Shown here piece after piece: positions 1 through 7,446 of a stretch of 64,000 nt of DNA; position 1 is the first letter of the stretch; every line of letters starts with the position of its first letter. The translations under genes were made by a program, and so were the position numbers. The stretch is taken from the NCBI GenBank assembly GCA_003216635.1, contig QCIO01000001.1, positions 1 through 64,000 of the forward strand, given 5' to 3'. The notes under the pieces were generated by a model. It saw only the letters and a list, made by a program, of their open reading frames with translations. It had not been told where the DNA came from and made no database searches. The DNA is from Prochlorococcus sp. AG-402-L23. GTDB lineage: Bacteria > Cyanobacteriota > Cyanobacteriia > PCC-6307 > Cyanobiaceae.

Positions 1-729
1 ACCGATAGCAACTACCGATCCGTCAGAAGAAAGACTGACTGAATATCCTGAATAATCATTTGCAGCTTCTCCATCAATATCATCGCCTACTTTTTCCCAA
101 CTCAAATGACCTTCCCAATTACTTAATACTTTTGGATCAATAATCTCTGAAAGTTTTTTATATCTTTTATTTTTATTGTTTTTTGTCCAGCAATGCTCTT
201 TGTCGATTATTTTTTCACTTGCATATACTTCAGCACCTGTAAATTGTTCTAATTTTTGAATCCATTTAGAGTTGCTCCCTACAAAACAACTCCATAAAAC
301 AATTCGCTGAAGACACCAATTATTTAATTTGTCTCTATGCTTTTCTAATTCAGAAGCATCAATAAATTGACCTCCAAGTTCAATTCCTTCATGGTTGCCG
401 TGGGCAATAATATGAAGTTCATCCACACTTTGGTGTTCTTTTTGCCTGCTATTAAGAAAGTTACTTATTAATACAAAGGGATGATTCTCTAATCCAATTG
501 ACAAGAAGGACTGCTTTGATCCTTGAATTAAGATATTCTCGTCTGAGGAAAATGAACTTGCTACAACAATATTTTGTTTAGCGAATTTATTGAAATTATT
601 TTTTAAGCAAGAAACTGATTCTTGATGCAATTGTTTATGTTTCTGATCCCTTTCTCTTGACTTAAATGCTTTAATACTTGATCTAAGAAAAGGTAATGAA
701 ATATCTTGATAAAAACTAGTTGGTATCAT
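1..729 (-). CDS. Large surface/adhesin-like protein, N-terminal part (DUF4347-like domain then start of repeat region); runs off window start
   Basis: Open minus-strand frame from ATG at 729 to the window edge; translation includes 'IIAHGNHEGIELGGQFIDASELEKHRDKLNNWCLQRIVLWSCFVG...GAEVYASEKII' (DUF4347-like) then 'ANDYSGYSVSLSSDGSVVAIG' (FG-GAP-like repeat). Confidence 0.7.
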   Translation of the reverse strand, partial: MIPTSFYQDISLPFLRSSIKAFKSRERDQKHKQLHQESVSCLKNNFNKFAKQNIVVASSFSSDENILIQGSKQSFLSIGLENHPFVLISNFLNSRQKEHQSVDELHIIAHGNHEGIELGGQFIDASELEKHRDKLNNWCLQRIVLWSCFVGSNSKWIQKLEQFTGAEVYASEKIIDKEHCWTKNNKNKRYKKLSEIIDPKVLSNWEGHLSWEKVGDDIDGEAANDYSGYSVSLSSDGSVVAIG

Positions 730-1061
730 CAAATGATTTATTTATTTTAATCGCCATTTATTTTTAAAATACTAACATTTTAAGCAGACATGTCTATAAA
801 AATAATTGTAAAAATATAAATTAAAAAATAAATTCTTCTGAAAACTTTTAAATTATATTTTTCTAATGATTTGAGTTTATTCGTTTTTATTGAAATTAAT
901 TTAATGATTAATAAAAAACTTTGATTTTGTATAAATCAATTTATATTTAATAGTTCTGCTGAATAAAATAAGAAAAAGAAGAAAAGTTAGATGCGTTTGT
1001 TTTTAAGAATCAAATATTGAGGTAAGCGGAGAAATTAGAAATAAAATAACAAAATAATATT

Positions 1062-1199
1062 TTGCAAATACTGAATTTTTACTATTTTGTATCAGCTACA
1101 TTTTTAAAGAAATCACAAACTGAAAATCATTTTAATCCCAAAAATGATGATCTACCTGATTGGTTTAGTGGATCTCCTGATTGGGAGAGAAGGAGCTAA
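1062..1199 (+). CDS. Possible short ORF (TTG start) ending ...LPDWFSGSPDWERRS
   Basis: Open frame, compositionally protein-like C-terminus; no good start. Confidence 0.25.
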   Translation: MQILNFYYFVSATFLKKSQTENHFNPKNDDLPDWFSGSPDWERRS

Positions 1200-1265
1200 T
1201 TGCCCCTTTTTTCAGATCGAATGTCAATAACTAACTAGTAGCGGTGGAGTATTAAGCGCTTCAAA

Positions 1266-1526
1266 TTATTCAACTGGAGTTAATGAATAACAAATGTCTT
1301 TATAACCATTTTCTTTATCCCACTCTTTCATCTCTGGAGTACTAGTAGCCGCTGCAAATCCTTCTAAATCCTTTACTTTAAGTATTAAGTGACTTTTATG
1401 TTCATTTACCTTGATGAGTTCATATTCTTCGACATATTTATGTCCCTCCTTTTCATGGAAATCAGCTACAAAGTTGTCAAAATCTTCAAAAGTACAATCA
1501 AAAGTTGAAACTATTAATGTGTTCAT
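1266..1526 (-). CDS. Hypothetical protein (86 aa)
   Basis: ORF track; protein-like composition, ATG start. Confidence 0.6.
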   Translation of the reverse strand: MNTLIVSTFDCTFEDFDNFVADFHEKEGHKYVEEYELIKVNEHKSHLILKVKDLEGFAAATSTPEMKEWDKENGYKDICYSLTPVE

Positions 1527-1573
1527 AAAAAAAGAGGGTTTTATCCCTCTATGTTAAATCGACTGTCAAACAA

Positions 1574-1696
1574 TTAATAATTAATTAATTTTCTCTTTCC
1601 ATCTCTAGTTTCTACTTTATTTATTCTTAACCCAACAAACAAAGCCCATATAAGTGCAAAGACAATTGGTAAGAAAATGATCGCAAGTTTCATCAT
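1574..1696 (-). CDS. Small single-TM protein (MMKLAIIFLPIVFALIWALFVGLRINKVETRDGKRKLINY)
   Basis: 40-aa ORF with one hydrophobic helix and charged tail, below ORF-track cutoff. Confidence 0.55.
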   Translation of the reverse strand: MMKLAIIFLPIVFALIWALFVGLRINKVETRDGKRKLINY

Positions 1697-1767
1697 TTTT
1701 TTAATCCTGTTATTTGCTCAAAAGAATAACCTTTAAATAAATAGGAAAAAATAGGTACTTTATCTAA

Positions 1768-1977
1768 TTAAGCAGCATCATATTCTTTATCATCTTCAAG
1801 CTCTCTCATAAATCTTTTATCTAATAAGTAATTGTCTATAAGCTCTAGATTGTTATTTTCTTTAATTTGTTTATCGCTGTTTAATAGTTCTCTTATGTAG
1901 TTATATACAAGCTCTTGATCGTATCCACTTTCTCTAATTTCTTTCAACATTTCGTCTGGAATTTGCATAATCGTCAA
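1768..1977 (-). CDS. Hypothetical protein (69 aa)
   Basis: ORF track. Confidence 0.5.
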   Translation of the reverse strand: MTIMQIPDEMLKEIRESGYDQELVYNYIRELLNSDKQIKENNNLELIDNYLLDKRFMRELEDDKEYDAA

Positions 1978-2184
1978 CCCCTATGTGACATTTTTAGAGG
2001 AAAATAAGCCTAAATAAGCAAGTAATAGAGCTATTTAGAGCAAATTAGAGCCTATATACGCATACTTACGAAAAAATAAGGAAAAAGCAAGAAAATCACC
2101 GTTAAGCAGAATTGGACTCTAAAGCTTATTGCCCCTTATTTTAGATCGACTGTCAATAATTAAACCGCCTGAAGTTCTCTTGAT

Positions 2185-2391
2185 TTAAAATTGATTATCT
2201 GAACTATCTTTCTTCCTTGTTCTAACTACTCCACTATCAACATATAGTTTATTAGCAAAGGTAGCTCTAAGTCTAGAATAATCATTTGTTTTCTTTCTCA
2301 ATCTTCCATATTCGTCTTTGTAGAAGAGGGATGTTTTGATTGCCTCTTCAAGGGAAGTTTTGGAAGTATTAATGTTGTGTATGTTTGTCAT
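2185..2391 (-). CDS. Hypothetical protein (68 aa)
   Basis: ORF track. Confidence 0.45.
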   Translation of the reverse strand: MTNIHNINTSKTSLEEAIKTSLFYKDEYGRLRKKTNDYSRLRATFANKLYVDSGVVRTRKKDSSDNQF

Positions 2392-2729
2392 TTTTAAATA
2401 GTAATTTTGAGAATTTATAGATTGTTATTAAATTTATAGATTGGTATCAATAGTGTTATTAATGGTTAATTGCGGCTGACACTATCCCTTTTATTTAGAG
2501 GAAGTTGGGAGTGGTTGGTATAGGTTAGAGAACGTGTTATAAGATATCCATTCACCCGCTCGACTTCGTCTCGCTGAGGATATACGTATAACTAACTTGT
2601 TGTCTTTAAGTTAGCCCTCCGCCCTCTGTCTTATAAGAACTACCGCCCGCCCTATAAGGTAGTAATTGCAGTTAGTTAAGTCTGCTGGTCAGTCAATTTT
2701 TAGTTAGGAGTTAGTTGTTGTCTTGTTGT

Positions 2730-2917
2730 CTTCCCCTGTATACATGACGGTTCGGTCTCCTCTCTATAGGTAGCGGTTTGGAGTTTCCCCTGTACACGGA
2801 GGTGTACCCCCTTTCTTCTGTTTACCTAAGGGTTTAGGTTTCCTCTGTTTAGATAACAGTTTGTAGGTTTCCCCTATATAGGTAACGGTTTAGTCTCCCA
2901 TATATACATAAGGGTAG
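2730..2917. repeat. Degenerate tandem repeat, about 7 units of 24-29 bp, consensus about TTTCCYCTRTATAGGTAACGGTTTAGG
   Basis: Manual alignment of successive units starting at 2731, 2756, 2784, 2812, 2839, 2868, 2894; unit length varies, no long ORF. Confidence 0.7.
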
Positions 2918-2963
2918 ATAAATGAACCTTGTGATGAGTGTGTTTTATGCCTTAACTTCATCT

Positions 2964-3113
2964 CTAATAAATTATGGTTGGCTTCAGTTGTATCCCTGCA
3001 ACTGCCTCATGACAACCATGTATTAATTCTAGGACTGCTGTCGTATTTATTGATTCAAAAAATATACCTCTTCCCGTACCTAATAGTTCCTCAAACCGAC
3101 CTATAAATTTCAA
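2964..3113 (-). CDS. Possible small ORF (TTG start) LKFIGRFEELLGTGRGIFFESINTTAVLELIHGCHEAVAGIQLKPTIIY
   Basis: Open 49-codon frame; partial similarity to the minus ORF at 3379-3603. Confidence 0.3.
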   Translation of the reverse strand: MKFIGRFEELLGTGRGIFFESINTTAVLELIHGCHEAVAGIQLKPTIIY

Positions 3114-3155
3114 GGCGATAGAAGGAAAATATAGGTATAGATCTAGGAGGTCTAA

Positions 3156-3338
3156 ATGAAACTATTCAATCAATTCACAATCCTTCCAAGATACCTAAAA
3201 GCATTTAATTATGCTGGAAACAGAATGGAAGAAATAACAAGAAATCTTGATAGAGATAACCATTTATTTGAAGACTATTGGAAGAGGGAATGCAGAGAAC
3301 ACCCAACTAATCAGCATTGTTTAGTCTATTGCGACTGA
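3156..3338 (+). CDS. Small Cys-containing protein with CP12-like C-terminal motif (CREHPTNQHCLVYCD)
   Basis: Strong SD (AGGAGG) before ATG; C-x8-C followed by VYxD resembles CP12 C-terminus (CxENPEAxECRVYDD). Confidence 0.6.
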   Translation: MKLFNQFTILPRYLKAFNYAGNRMEEITRNLDRDNHLFEDYWKRECREHPTNQHCLVYCD

Positions 3339-3356
3339 GAACTTTAATCTTAAGGG

Positions 3357-3385
3357 TTGACAACTGAGTATAAATACTCTATAAA
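3357..3385 (+). promoter_or_regulatory. Promoter TTGACA-N17-TATAAA with palindromic spacer GAGTAT-AA-ATACTC
   Basis: Read directly: TTGACA 3357-3362, TATAAA 3380-3385, 17-bp spacer with 6-bp inverted repeat. Confidence 0.65.
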
Positions 3386-3603
3386 TGAAGTGTAGTAAAT
3401 GCTACCAAATCGTCCGATCTGCTATTAGATAGACCGCAGTACGAATCAAGCCATAGGACGGGGACTTGATCAAGACCAGGAGCTGCATCATGGTAAACAT
3501 GTATTTTAACGGCAAATCTTTCGTATATTGCAAGAGCCAAGAAGAGAAAACAATAAAGCTTACTTATAGAGGCTCTAGTTACTTGAGATAAATAAAATCT
3601 CAT
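3379..3603 (-). CDS. Doubtful ORF (74 aa); region may instead be a plus-strand non-coding RNA
   Basis: ORF track; begins over the promoter/-10 region of the opposite strand. Confidence 0.2.
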   Translation of the reverse strand: MRFYLSQVTRASISKLYCFLFLALAIYERFAVKIHVYHDAAPGLDQVPVLWLDSYCGLSNSRSDDLVAFTTLHL

Positions 3604-3648
3604 ATCTATTAGATATTCAATAAACTATTTTTTTATAGATGTTATGCC

Positions 3649-3783
3649 ATGAAATTTACTAATTCTCCTTTTGCCATACTCGATAAGAACATGAACGCAT
3701 TAGATTATCAAAAAAGAAATTTAAAATATGAAGACTATTGGGGAAGGGAAAATGATAATCAAACAAAAGAAGATTTTAAATAA
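3649..3783 (+). CDS. Small protein related to the 3156-3338 ORF, lacking the Cys tail (MNALDYQKRNLKYEDYWGRE...)
   Basis: 44-aa ORF sharing KAFNYAGNR/NALDYQKRN and L(F/K)(E/Y)EDYW(K/G)RE with the ORF at 3156. Confidence 0.45.
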   Translation: MKFTNSPFAILDKNMNALDYQKRNLKYEDYWGRENDNQTKEDFK

Positions 3784-3834
3784 AGTACCTTTTGCCTTTT
3801 GCAGATAAATAATAATTTTTTTATATTGTAAAGT

Positions 3835-4020
3835 TTACTCTGCAATAATCTCCATTGCTTCAATAAGATTCTCTGTTGTTGGACGGTTGTACATCATTGT
3901 TACTTCTGATATCCCTGGGATTTTATGTCTAACTACATCCCAAATTCTATAAGGAGATACACCTTCATTTATTAGCGCAGTAATTACAACTCTTCTTAAG
4001 TCATGAGAAGTTAAACCATA
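3835..4020 (-). pseudogene. C-terminal fragment of a tyrosine recombinase/integrase
   Basis: Frame reads YGLTSHDLRRVVITALINEGVSPYRIWDVVRHKIPGISEVTMMYNRPTTENLIEAMEIIAE*, with HDLR, RHK and Y-box-like MMYNR; a stop lies immediately upstream. Confidence 0.7.
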
Positions 4021-4050
4021 TCAGGATAAATAATTTGTTTGCCAAAATAC

Positions 4051-4099
4051 TTGACGATCTATTTCTAGTGTATTTATATTGATAGTACACATGTATTAT
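4051..4099 (+). promoter_or_regulatory. Promoter TTGACG-N18-TATATT followed by imperfect inverted repeat ATAGTAC-N4-GTATTAT
   Basis: Shared with 6512-6559. Confidence 0.55.
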
Positions 4100-4105
4100 T
4101 ATGTA

Positions 4106-4405
4106 ATGACTTTAGGAGGAGCTAATGTTTGGACTAATTTTTCTTACGGTTATCGTAATGAATCCCCAAGTGGTTGGTTACTTAGCCCAGACCGCAGCAG
4201 ATTAATTTTATTTACAAGGAATAAAAAATCTCCAAGAAATAGTATGAGAATTTTTGCTCATACATATTATGCAAATGATCTTGGTGAGCCAATGGCAATT
4301 AAATCATCAACTCAAATGTATTTGGATAATGCTTGGGATAAATGGCATGACCTTCAATTAGAAGGTTGGACTTTTGAAGAACTTGAATTACCTGAATCAG
4401 TATGA
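4106..4405 (+). CDS. DUF1651-like small protein (start probably the internal ATG at 4106)
   Basis: GWLLSPDRSRLILF...AWDKWHDLQLEGW pattern; paralog of 6565-6855. Confidence 0.65.
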   Translation: MTLGGANVWTNFSYGYRNESPSGWLLSPDRSRLILFTRNKKSPRNSMRIFAHTYYANDLGEPMAIKSSTQMYLDNAWDKWHDLQLEGWTFEELELPESV

Positions 4406-4542
4406 CTAACTTAAATCCAATCAAAAAGAAACTATCAAAAGTAGATAGAAAGATATCTATTCAAGACTCATCAAAATTATTGGCAGAATTTTTTAATGGT
4501 GTTGTCATTGAACTTGATGAAGAATATAAATATGACTCATAA
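4402..4542 (+). CDS. Hypothetical small protein (MTNLNPIKKKLSKVDRKISIQDSSKLLAEFFNGVVIELDEEYKYDS)
   Basis: ATGA overlap with preceding gene; 46 codons. Confidence 0.5.
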   Translation: MTNLNPIKKKLSKVDRKISIQDSSKLLAEFFNGVVIELDEEYKYDS

Positions 4543-4684
4543 AGAATTGATAGATAAAGTTTCCGCAAATTTATTTAAACAAAGCGGAAAGTTAGAAAGC
4601 AGAAGATCTTGGTTGGTAATGAGAAATTATCTCGAGCAATTGGATAGCGAACAACTTAAATCCATGCTTAAGGACCACGGATGA
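4532..4684 (+). CDS. Hypothetical small protein (MTHKELIDKVSANLFKQSGKLESRR...); shorter start than in the ORF track
   Basis: Overlaps the stop of the preceding ORF, consistent with translational coupling. Confidence 0.5.
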   Translation: MTHKELIDKVSANLFKQSGKLESRRSWLVMRNYLEQLDSEQLKSMLKDHG

Positions 4685-4731
4685 TTTAAAAACTTTATTT
4701 ATGAATTATTTATTTGGTTTTTATTTTTTTC

Positions 4732-4824
4732 TTAATTCTTAGATAACCGTAAGTTCCAAAGCCAACCAAAAACATGTCCAAGTAAATATGCCAAGTAGGA
4801 AAAATCTGGTGTATTAATTCCATT
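4732..4824 (-). CDS. Very short hydrophobic ORF MELIHQIFSYLAYLLGHVFGWLWNLRLSKN
   Basis: 30-aa TM-like ORF overlapping the stop of the next gene upstream. Confidence 0.3.
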   Translation of the reverse strand, partial: NGINTPDFSYLAYLLGHVFGWLWNLRLSKN

Positions 4825-5572
4825 AACTTTTTATTGCCACTTGCCAATAAGGATAATCTAAATTTGATTTTTCTCTAATTAATTGTAATTTTCTAGAATT
4901 TATTTTTACTACTATTCCATCTGTTGGATATTTCCCAAAAAGCTTTCCTTCTAGCCATTGTTTTCTAAATACTGCGACTTGGCTCGTAAAGTTGCATGAA
5001 ATATCCTGAAGGATCGTGAAGCCAAGCTTAGAAAGACTCTTTTTGGACTCATATTGGTTAAGTTTTGAATTAAGTATTTGAAATGCGCAGAAGCTAAGAC
5101 TTTCAGGAAATGCTTCTTTAGCTCTGAGAAATCCAGAAGCGATTCTCTGGGAGATATTAGGACTTTGGTTGGGCGCGTATAATTCACCTCTAACTTGAAG
5201 AATTCCTCGTAAAGGGAAATTATTGGGAATGTCTTGGACTTTAATAAGTTTACCAGTAACATCAGTCCCTTTTCTTGAAATTGCTTTCTCTAAGTTTCCA
5301 TCCCTATATTGCAATGCGACAGCACAACCATCAATTTTAGGCTCAATTAATAATCTGGTATCTGCTAATAATCCTTTCAAAAATTTATCTAAAGTATCCT
5401 TTTCTAATGAAGGTAAAACTAGTTTATTTTTCTTTTTAAAGTAATCACAATTTGGGTTTGTTTTAAATAAATTCTTTTCAAGTTGGTCGAATTGCTTATC
5501 AGAAATTAAACCATTGCCATTTCTATAATTATCGTCATACCATTCAATTCGTTCTTCTAAATAAGTCTTCAT
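4823..5572 (-). CDS. Minimal NAD+-dependent DNA ligase-like protein (Ia plus adenylation domain only)
   Basis: EPKIDG (motif I), VRGELY, DGIVVKIN and C-terminal AIK as in the LigA adenylation domain; no OB, Zn, HhH or BRCT regions. Confidence 0.8.
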   Translation of the reverse strand: MKTYLEERIEWYDDNYRNGNGLISDKQFDQLEKNLFKTNPNCDYFKKKNKLVLPSLEKDTLDKFLKGLLADTRLLIEPKIDGCAVALQYRDGNLEKAISRKGTDVTGKLIKVQDIPNNFPLRGILQVRGELYAPNQSPNISQRIASGFLRAKEAFPESLSFCAFQILNSKLNQYESKKSLSKLGFTILQDISCNFTSQVAVFRKQWLEGKLFGKYPTDGIVVKINSRKLQLIREKSNLDYPYWQVAIKS

Positions 5573-5779
5573 TTAATACGATGGCTTAAGTATTTGGCTA
5601 GGTATCCAATTTGGTTTATCTATCATCCATTTTTCTATATCTTCATATTTAACAGTCCATAAAAGAAACGAAGAAATTTGTTTTAGAGATATGGCAATCA
5701 TATATCTTGTTTTTGGACTTATTGTTATAAATCCAAATAATAAAATTAATAAAATAAGCTTAAACATACCCTTAATCAT
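5573..5779 (-). CDS. Hypothetical membrane protein
   Basis: ORF track; N-terminal TM; abuts ligase gene. Confidence 0.45.
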   Translation of the reverse strand: MIKGMFKLILLILLFGFITISPKTRYMIAISLKQISSFLLWTVKYEDIEKWMIDKPNWIPSQILKPSY

Positions 5780-5810
5780 TTAAAAACTCAGCGTAATTTT
5801 TGCAAACTTT

Positions 5811-6068
5811 TTAATTAATGCAATTCTTATAACCTTCAATTTTCGCTAGTTCATCAATATTCAAACCTGTTTCTTCTAATAAAGTTTTTCTAATATCGTC
5901 TTTATTAAATTTAGTTAATGCTCCTTTCGTAGAGTACTTAATGCATTGGTTTTTATATTTTGCGTCTTTGACAACAGGAGATAAATAAAAACTAAACAAA
6001 ATGATAAAAGCCCCATAGGTTACAACTTTTCTGTGGTTTTTCCACCATTCATAAAATTTATTGGACAC
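5811..6068 (-). CDS. Hypothetical single-TM protein with two Cys
   Basis: ORF track; resembles 34917-35354 (PV(V/I)KxAKxKxxC). Confidence 0.55.
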   Translation of the reverse strand: MSNKFYEWWKNHRKVVTYGAFIILFSFYLSPVVKDAKYKNQCIKYSTKGALTKFNKDDIRKTLLEETGLNIDELAKIEGYKNCIN

Positions 6069-6142
6069 GAAAAATATATTACTAAACTTTATTTTAAATT
6101 GATTGTCAACAAATTACTTAAGTAATTTGTTGACTGCTTAAT

Positions 6143-6373
6143 TTAATGTTTTTCATTAACAGATCTAAGCCAGGAATAATATCTTGATTTTCTAATTCTT
6201 TGCTCTTTCGAGACTAATCTATCCGCAGATTCTAAAGGTGATTCTCCTTTCTCAACTTTTGTTGTAATAGATATACCAAAACCTTTTGCTTCAATTTTTG
6301 GAATGCCACCCTCCAAAAAAAATAGAAAAGACCAACCTTTATTCCATCCTAAATAGAAGGGATTTCGATACAT
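6143..6373 (-). CDS. Hypothetical protein (76 aa)
   Basis: ORF track. Confidence 0.45.
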   Translation of the reverse strand: MYRNPFYLGWNKGWSFLFFLEGGIPKIEAKGFGISITTKVEKGESPLESADRLVSKEQRIRKSRYYSWLRSVNEKH

Positions 6374-6511
6374 TTTATTTTATGGATATATTCTTTAATG
6401 ATATTTTCCTTTTGTAGGAGTTACTTGTATACCCTATTACCAAATAACAAGTTTAGGCTGATTATTTCTTGAAAGTAATTTTTGTATTTAAATAATTATC
6501 TGGACGAATAC

Positions 6512-6559
6512 TTGACGTCTCAGAGTAGTACATTTATATTAATAGTACAAAAGTATTAT
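6512..6559 (+). promoter_or_regulatory. Promoter TTGACG-N17-TATATT followed by ATAGTAC-N4-GTATTAT
   Basis: Copy of the element at 4051-4099. Confidence 0.55.
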
Positions 6560-6564
6560 CTCTT

Positions 6565-6855
6565 ATGGCATCAGGAGTTGCTAATGTTCGGACTAATTTT
6601 TATCGTGGCAGCCTTATTGACCCCCCAATTGGCTGGTTGTTTAACCAAAAAAGTGGTTTATTAATTTCTTTTGAGATTTATAAGAAAACTGTATCTAATA
6701 ACTTAAAAGTATATACTCACCTTTTCTATGCAAATGAATTAGGTGAGCCAGCCCAACTTAAAAATTCAAGATTTCACTCTGTTGAGTGTGCTTGTGAAAC
6801 ATGGAATGAGTTAATTTCAGGAGGTTGGCAAATTGTTACTAATAAATTCCAGTAA
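6565..6855 (+). CDS. DUF1651-like small protein, paralog of 4106-4405
   Basis: Shared (S/G)(G)xANVxTNF, GWLxxxxSxLxxF, YAN(D/E)LGEP, W..L...GW. Confidence 0.65.
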   Translation: MASGVANVRTNFYRGSLIDPPIGWLFNQKSGLLISFEIYKKTVSNNLKVYTHLFYANELGEPAQLKNSRFHSVECACETWNELISGGWQIVTNKFQ

Positions 6856-7194
6856 TCATGATTAATTTAAATCCTTCAAAATGGGAATATCTAAAAGAAT
6901 CTATCCTAAAACGAAAACGTACAAAGATTTGTATTACTTTCGATCACTTTCGCTAGAGCACTACAGAAACTTTTACTACTTTCTTTATATGTCCAAGAAA
7001 CGAAAAACACATGCCACAGGAAGATCATTTACTTAAAGGTTGTGAGTATTGGCAAAAAAAAATAGGACTATTTTTTCTCCTGAAGCTTCTTAATTATTCT
7101 CTAATTAAACTTCTCTAGGTAAAGATATTTAATTATGTAAACAAAGCATTATTTTATACAACTTAAAAAAATCTTTTTAAGTAATTTGTAAACT

Positions 7195-7296
7195 ATGGTT
7201 CAATTTTACTTTTCTATATTTCTATTAGTAGTGCTTACATTTTTTGCGCTTTTATTAGATGCACCAGAATTAGCTTCTTTAATACAAACATTTTAG
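7195..7296 (+). CDS. Small TM protein MVQFYFSIFLLVVLTFFALLLDAPELASLIQTF
   Basis: 33-aa ORF. Confidence 0.4.
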   Translation: MVQFYFSIFLLVVLTFFALLLDAPELASLIQTF

Positions 7297-7378
7297 AAAA
7301 TAATAAATCAGTATTTTTACTGATTTACTTTGTTTATAATTAAGTCCTACTTTTAACTTGTTGAATCGGAGGGATCTA

Positions 7379-7426
7379 ATGATTGACAGTCCACCAGAGG
7401 AGTTAGATTATAAAATTTATATCTAA
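7379..7426 (+). CDS. Micro-ORF MIDSPPEELDYKIYI
   Basis: Strong SD CGGAGGG 5 nt upstream of ATG, terminator just downstream. Confidence 0.35.
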   Translation: MIDSPPEELDYKIYI

Positions 7427-7446
7427 ATAAAACTAATGCTAAATCT

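Noticed and set aside
2730-2917. CRISPR array
   Set aside because: Units are contiguous and degenerate with no unique spacers and no cas genes in the window.
4951-5444. ORFs 4951-5262 (-) and 5223-5444 (+)
   Set aside because: Overlap the ligase-like gene in other frames; no family resemblance.
6482-6664. 60-aa plus ORF
   Set aside because: Runs across the promoter of the second DUF1651-like cassette and overlaps it out of frame.
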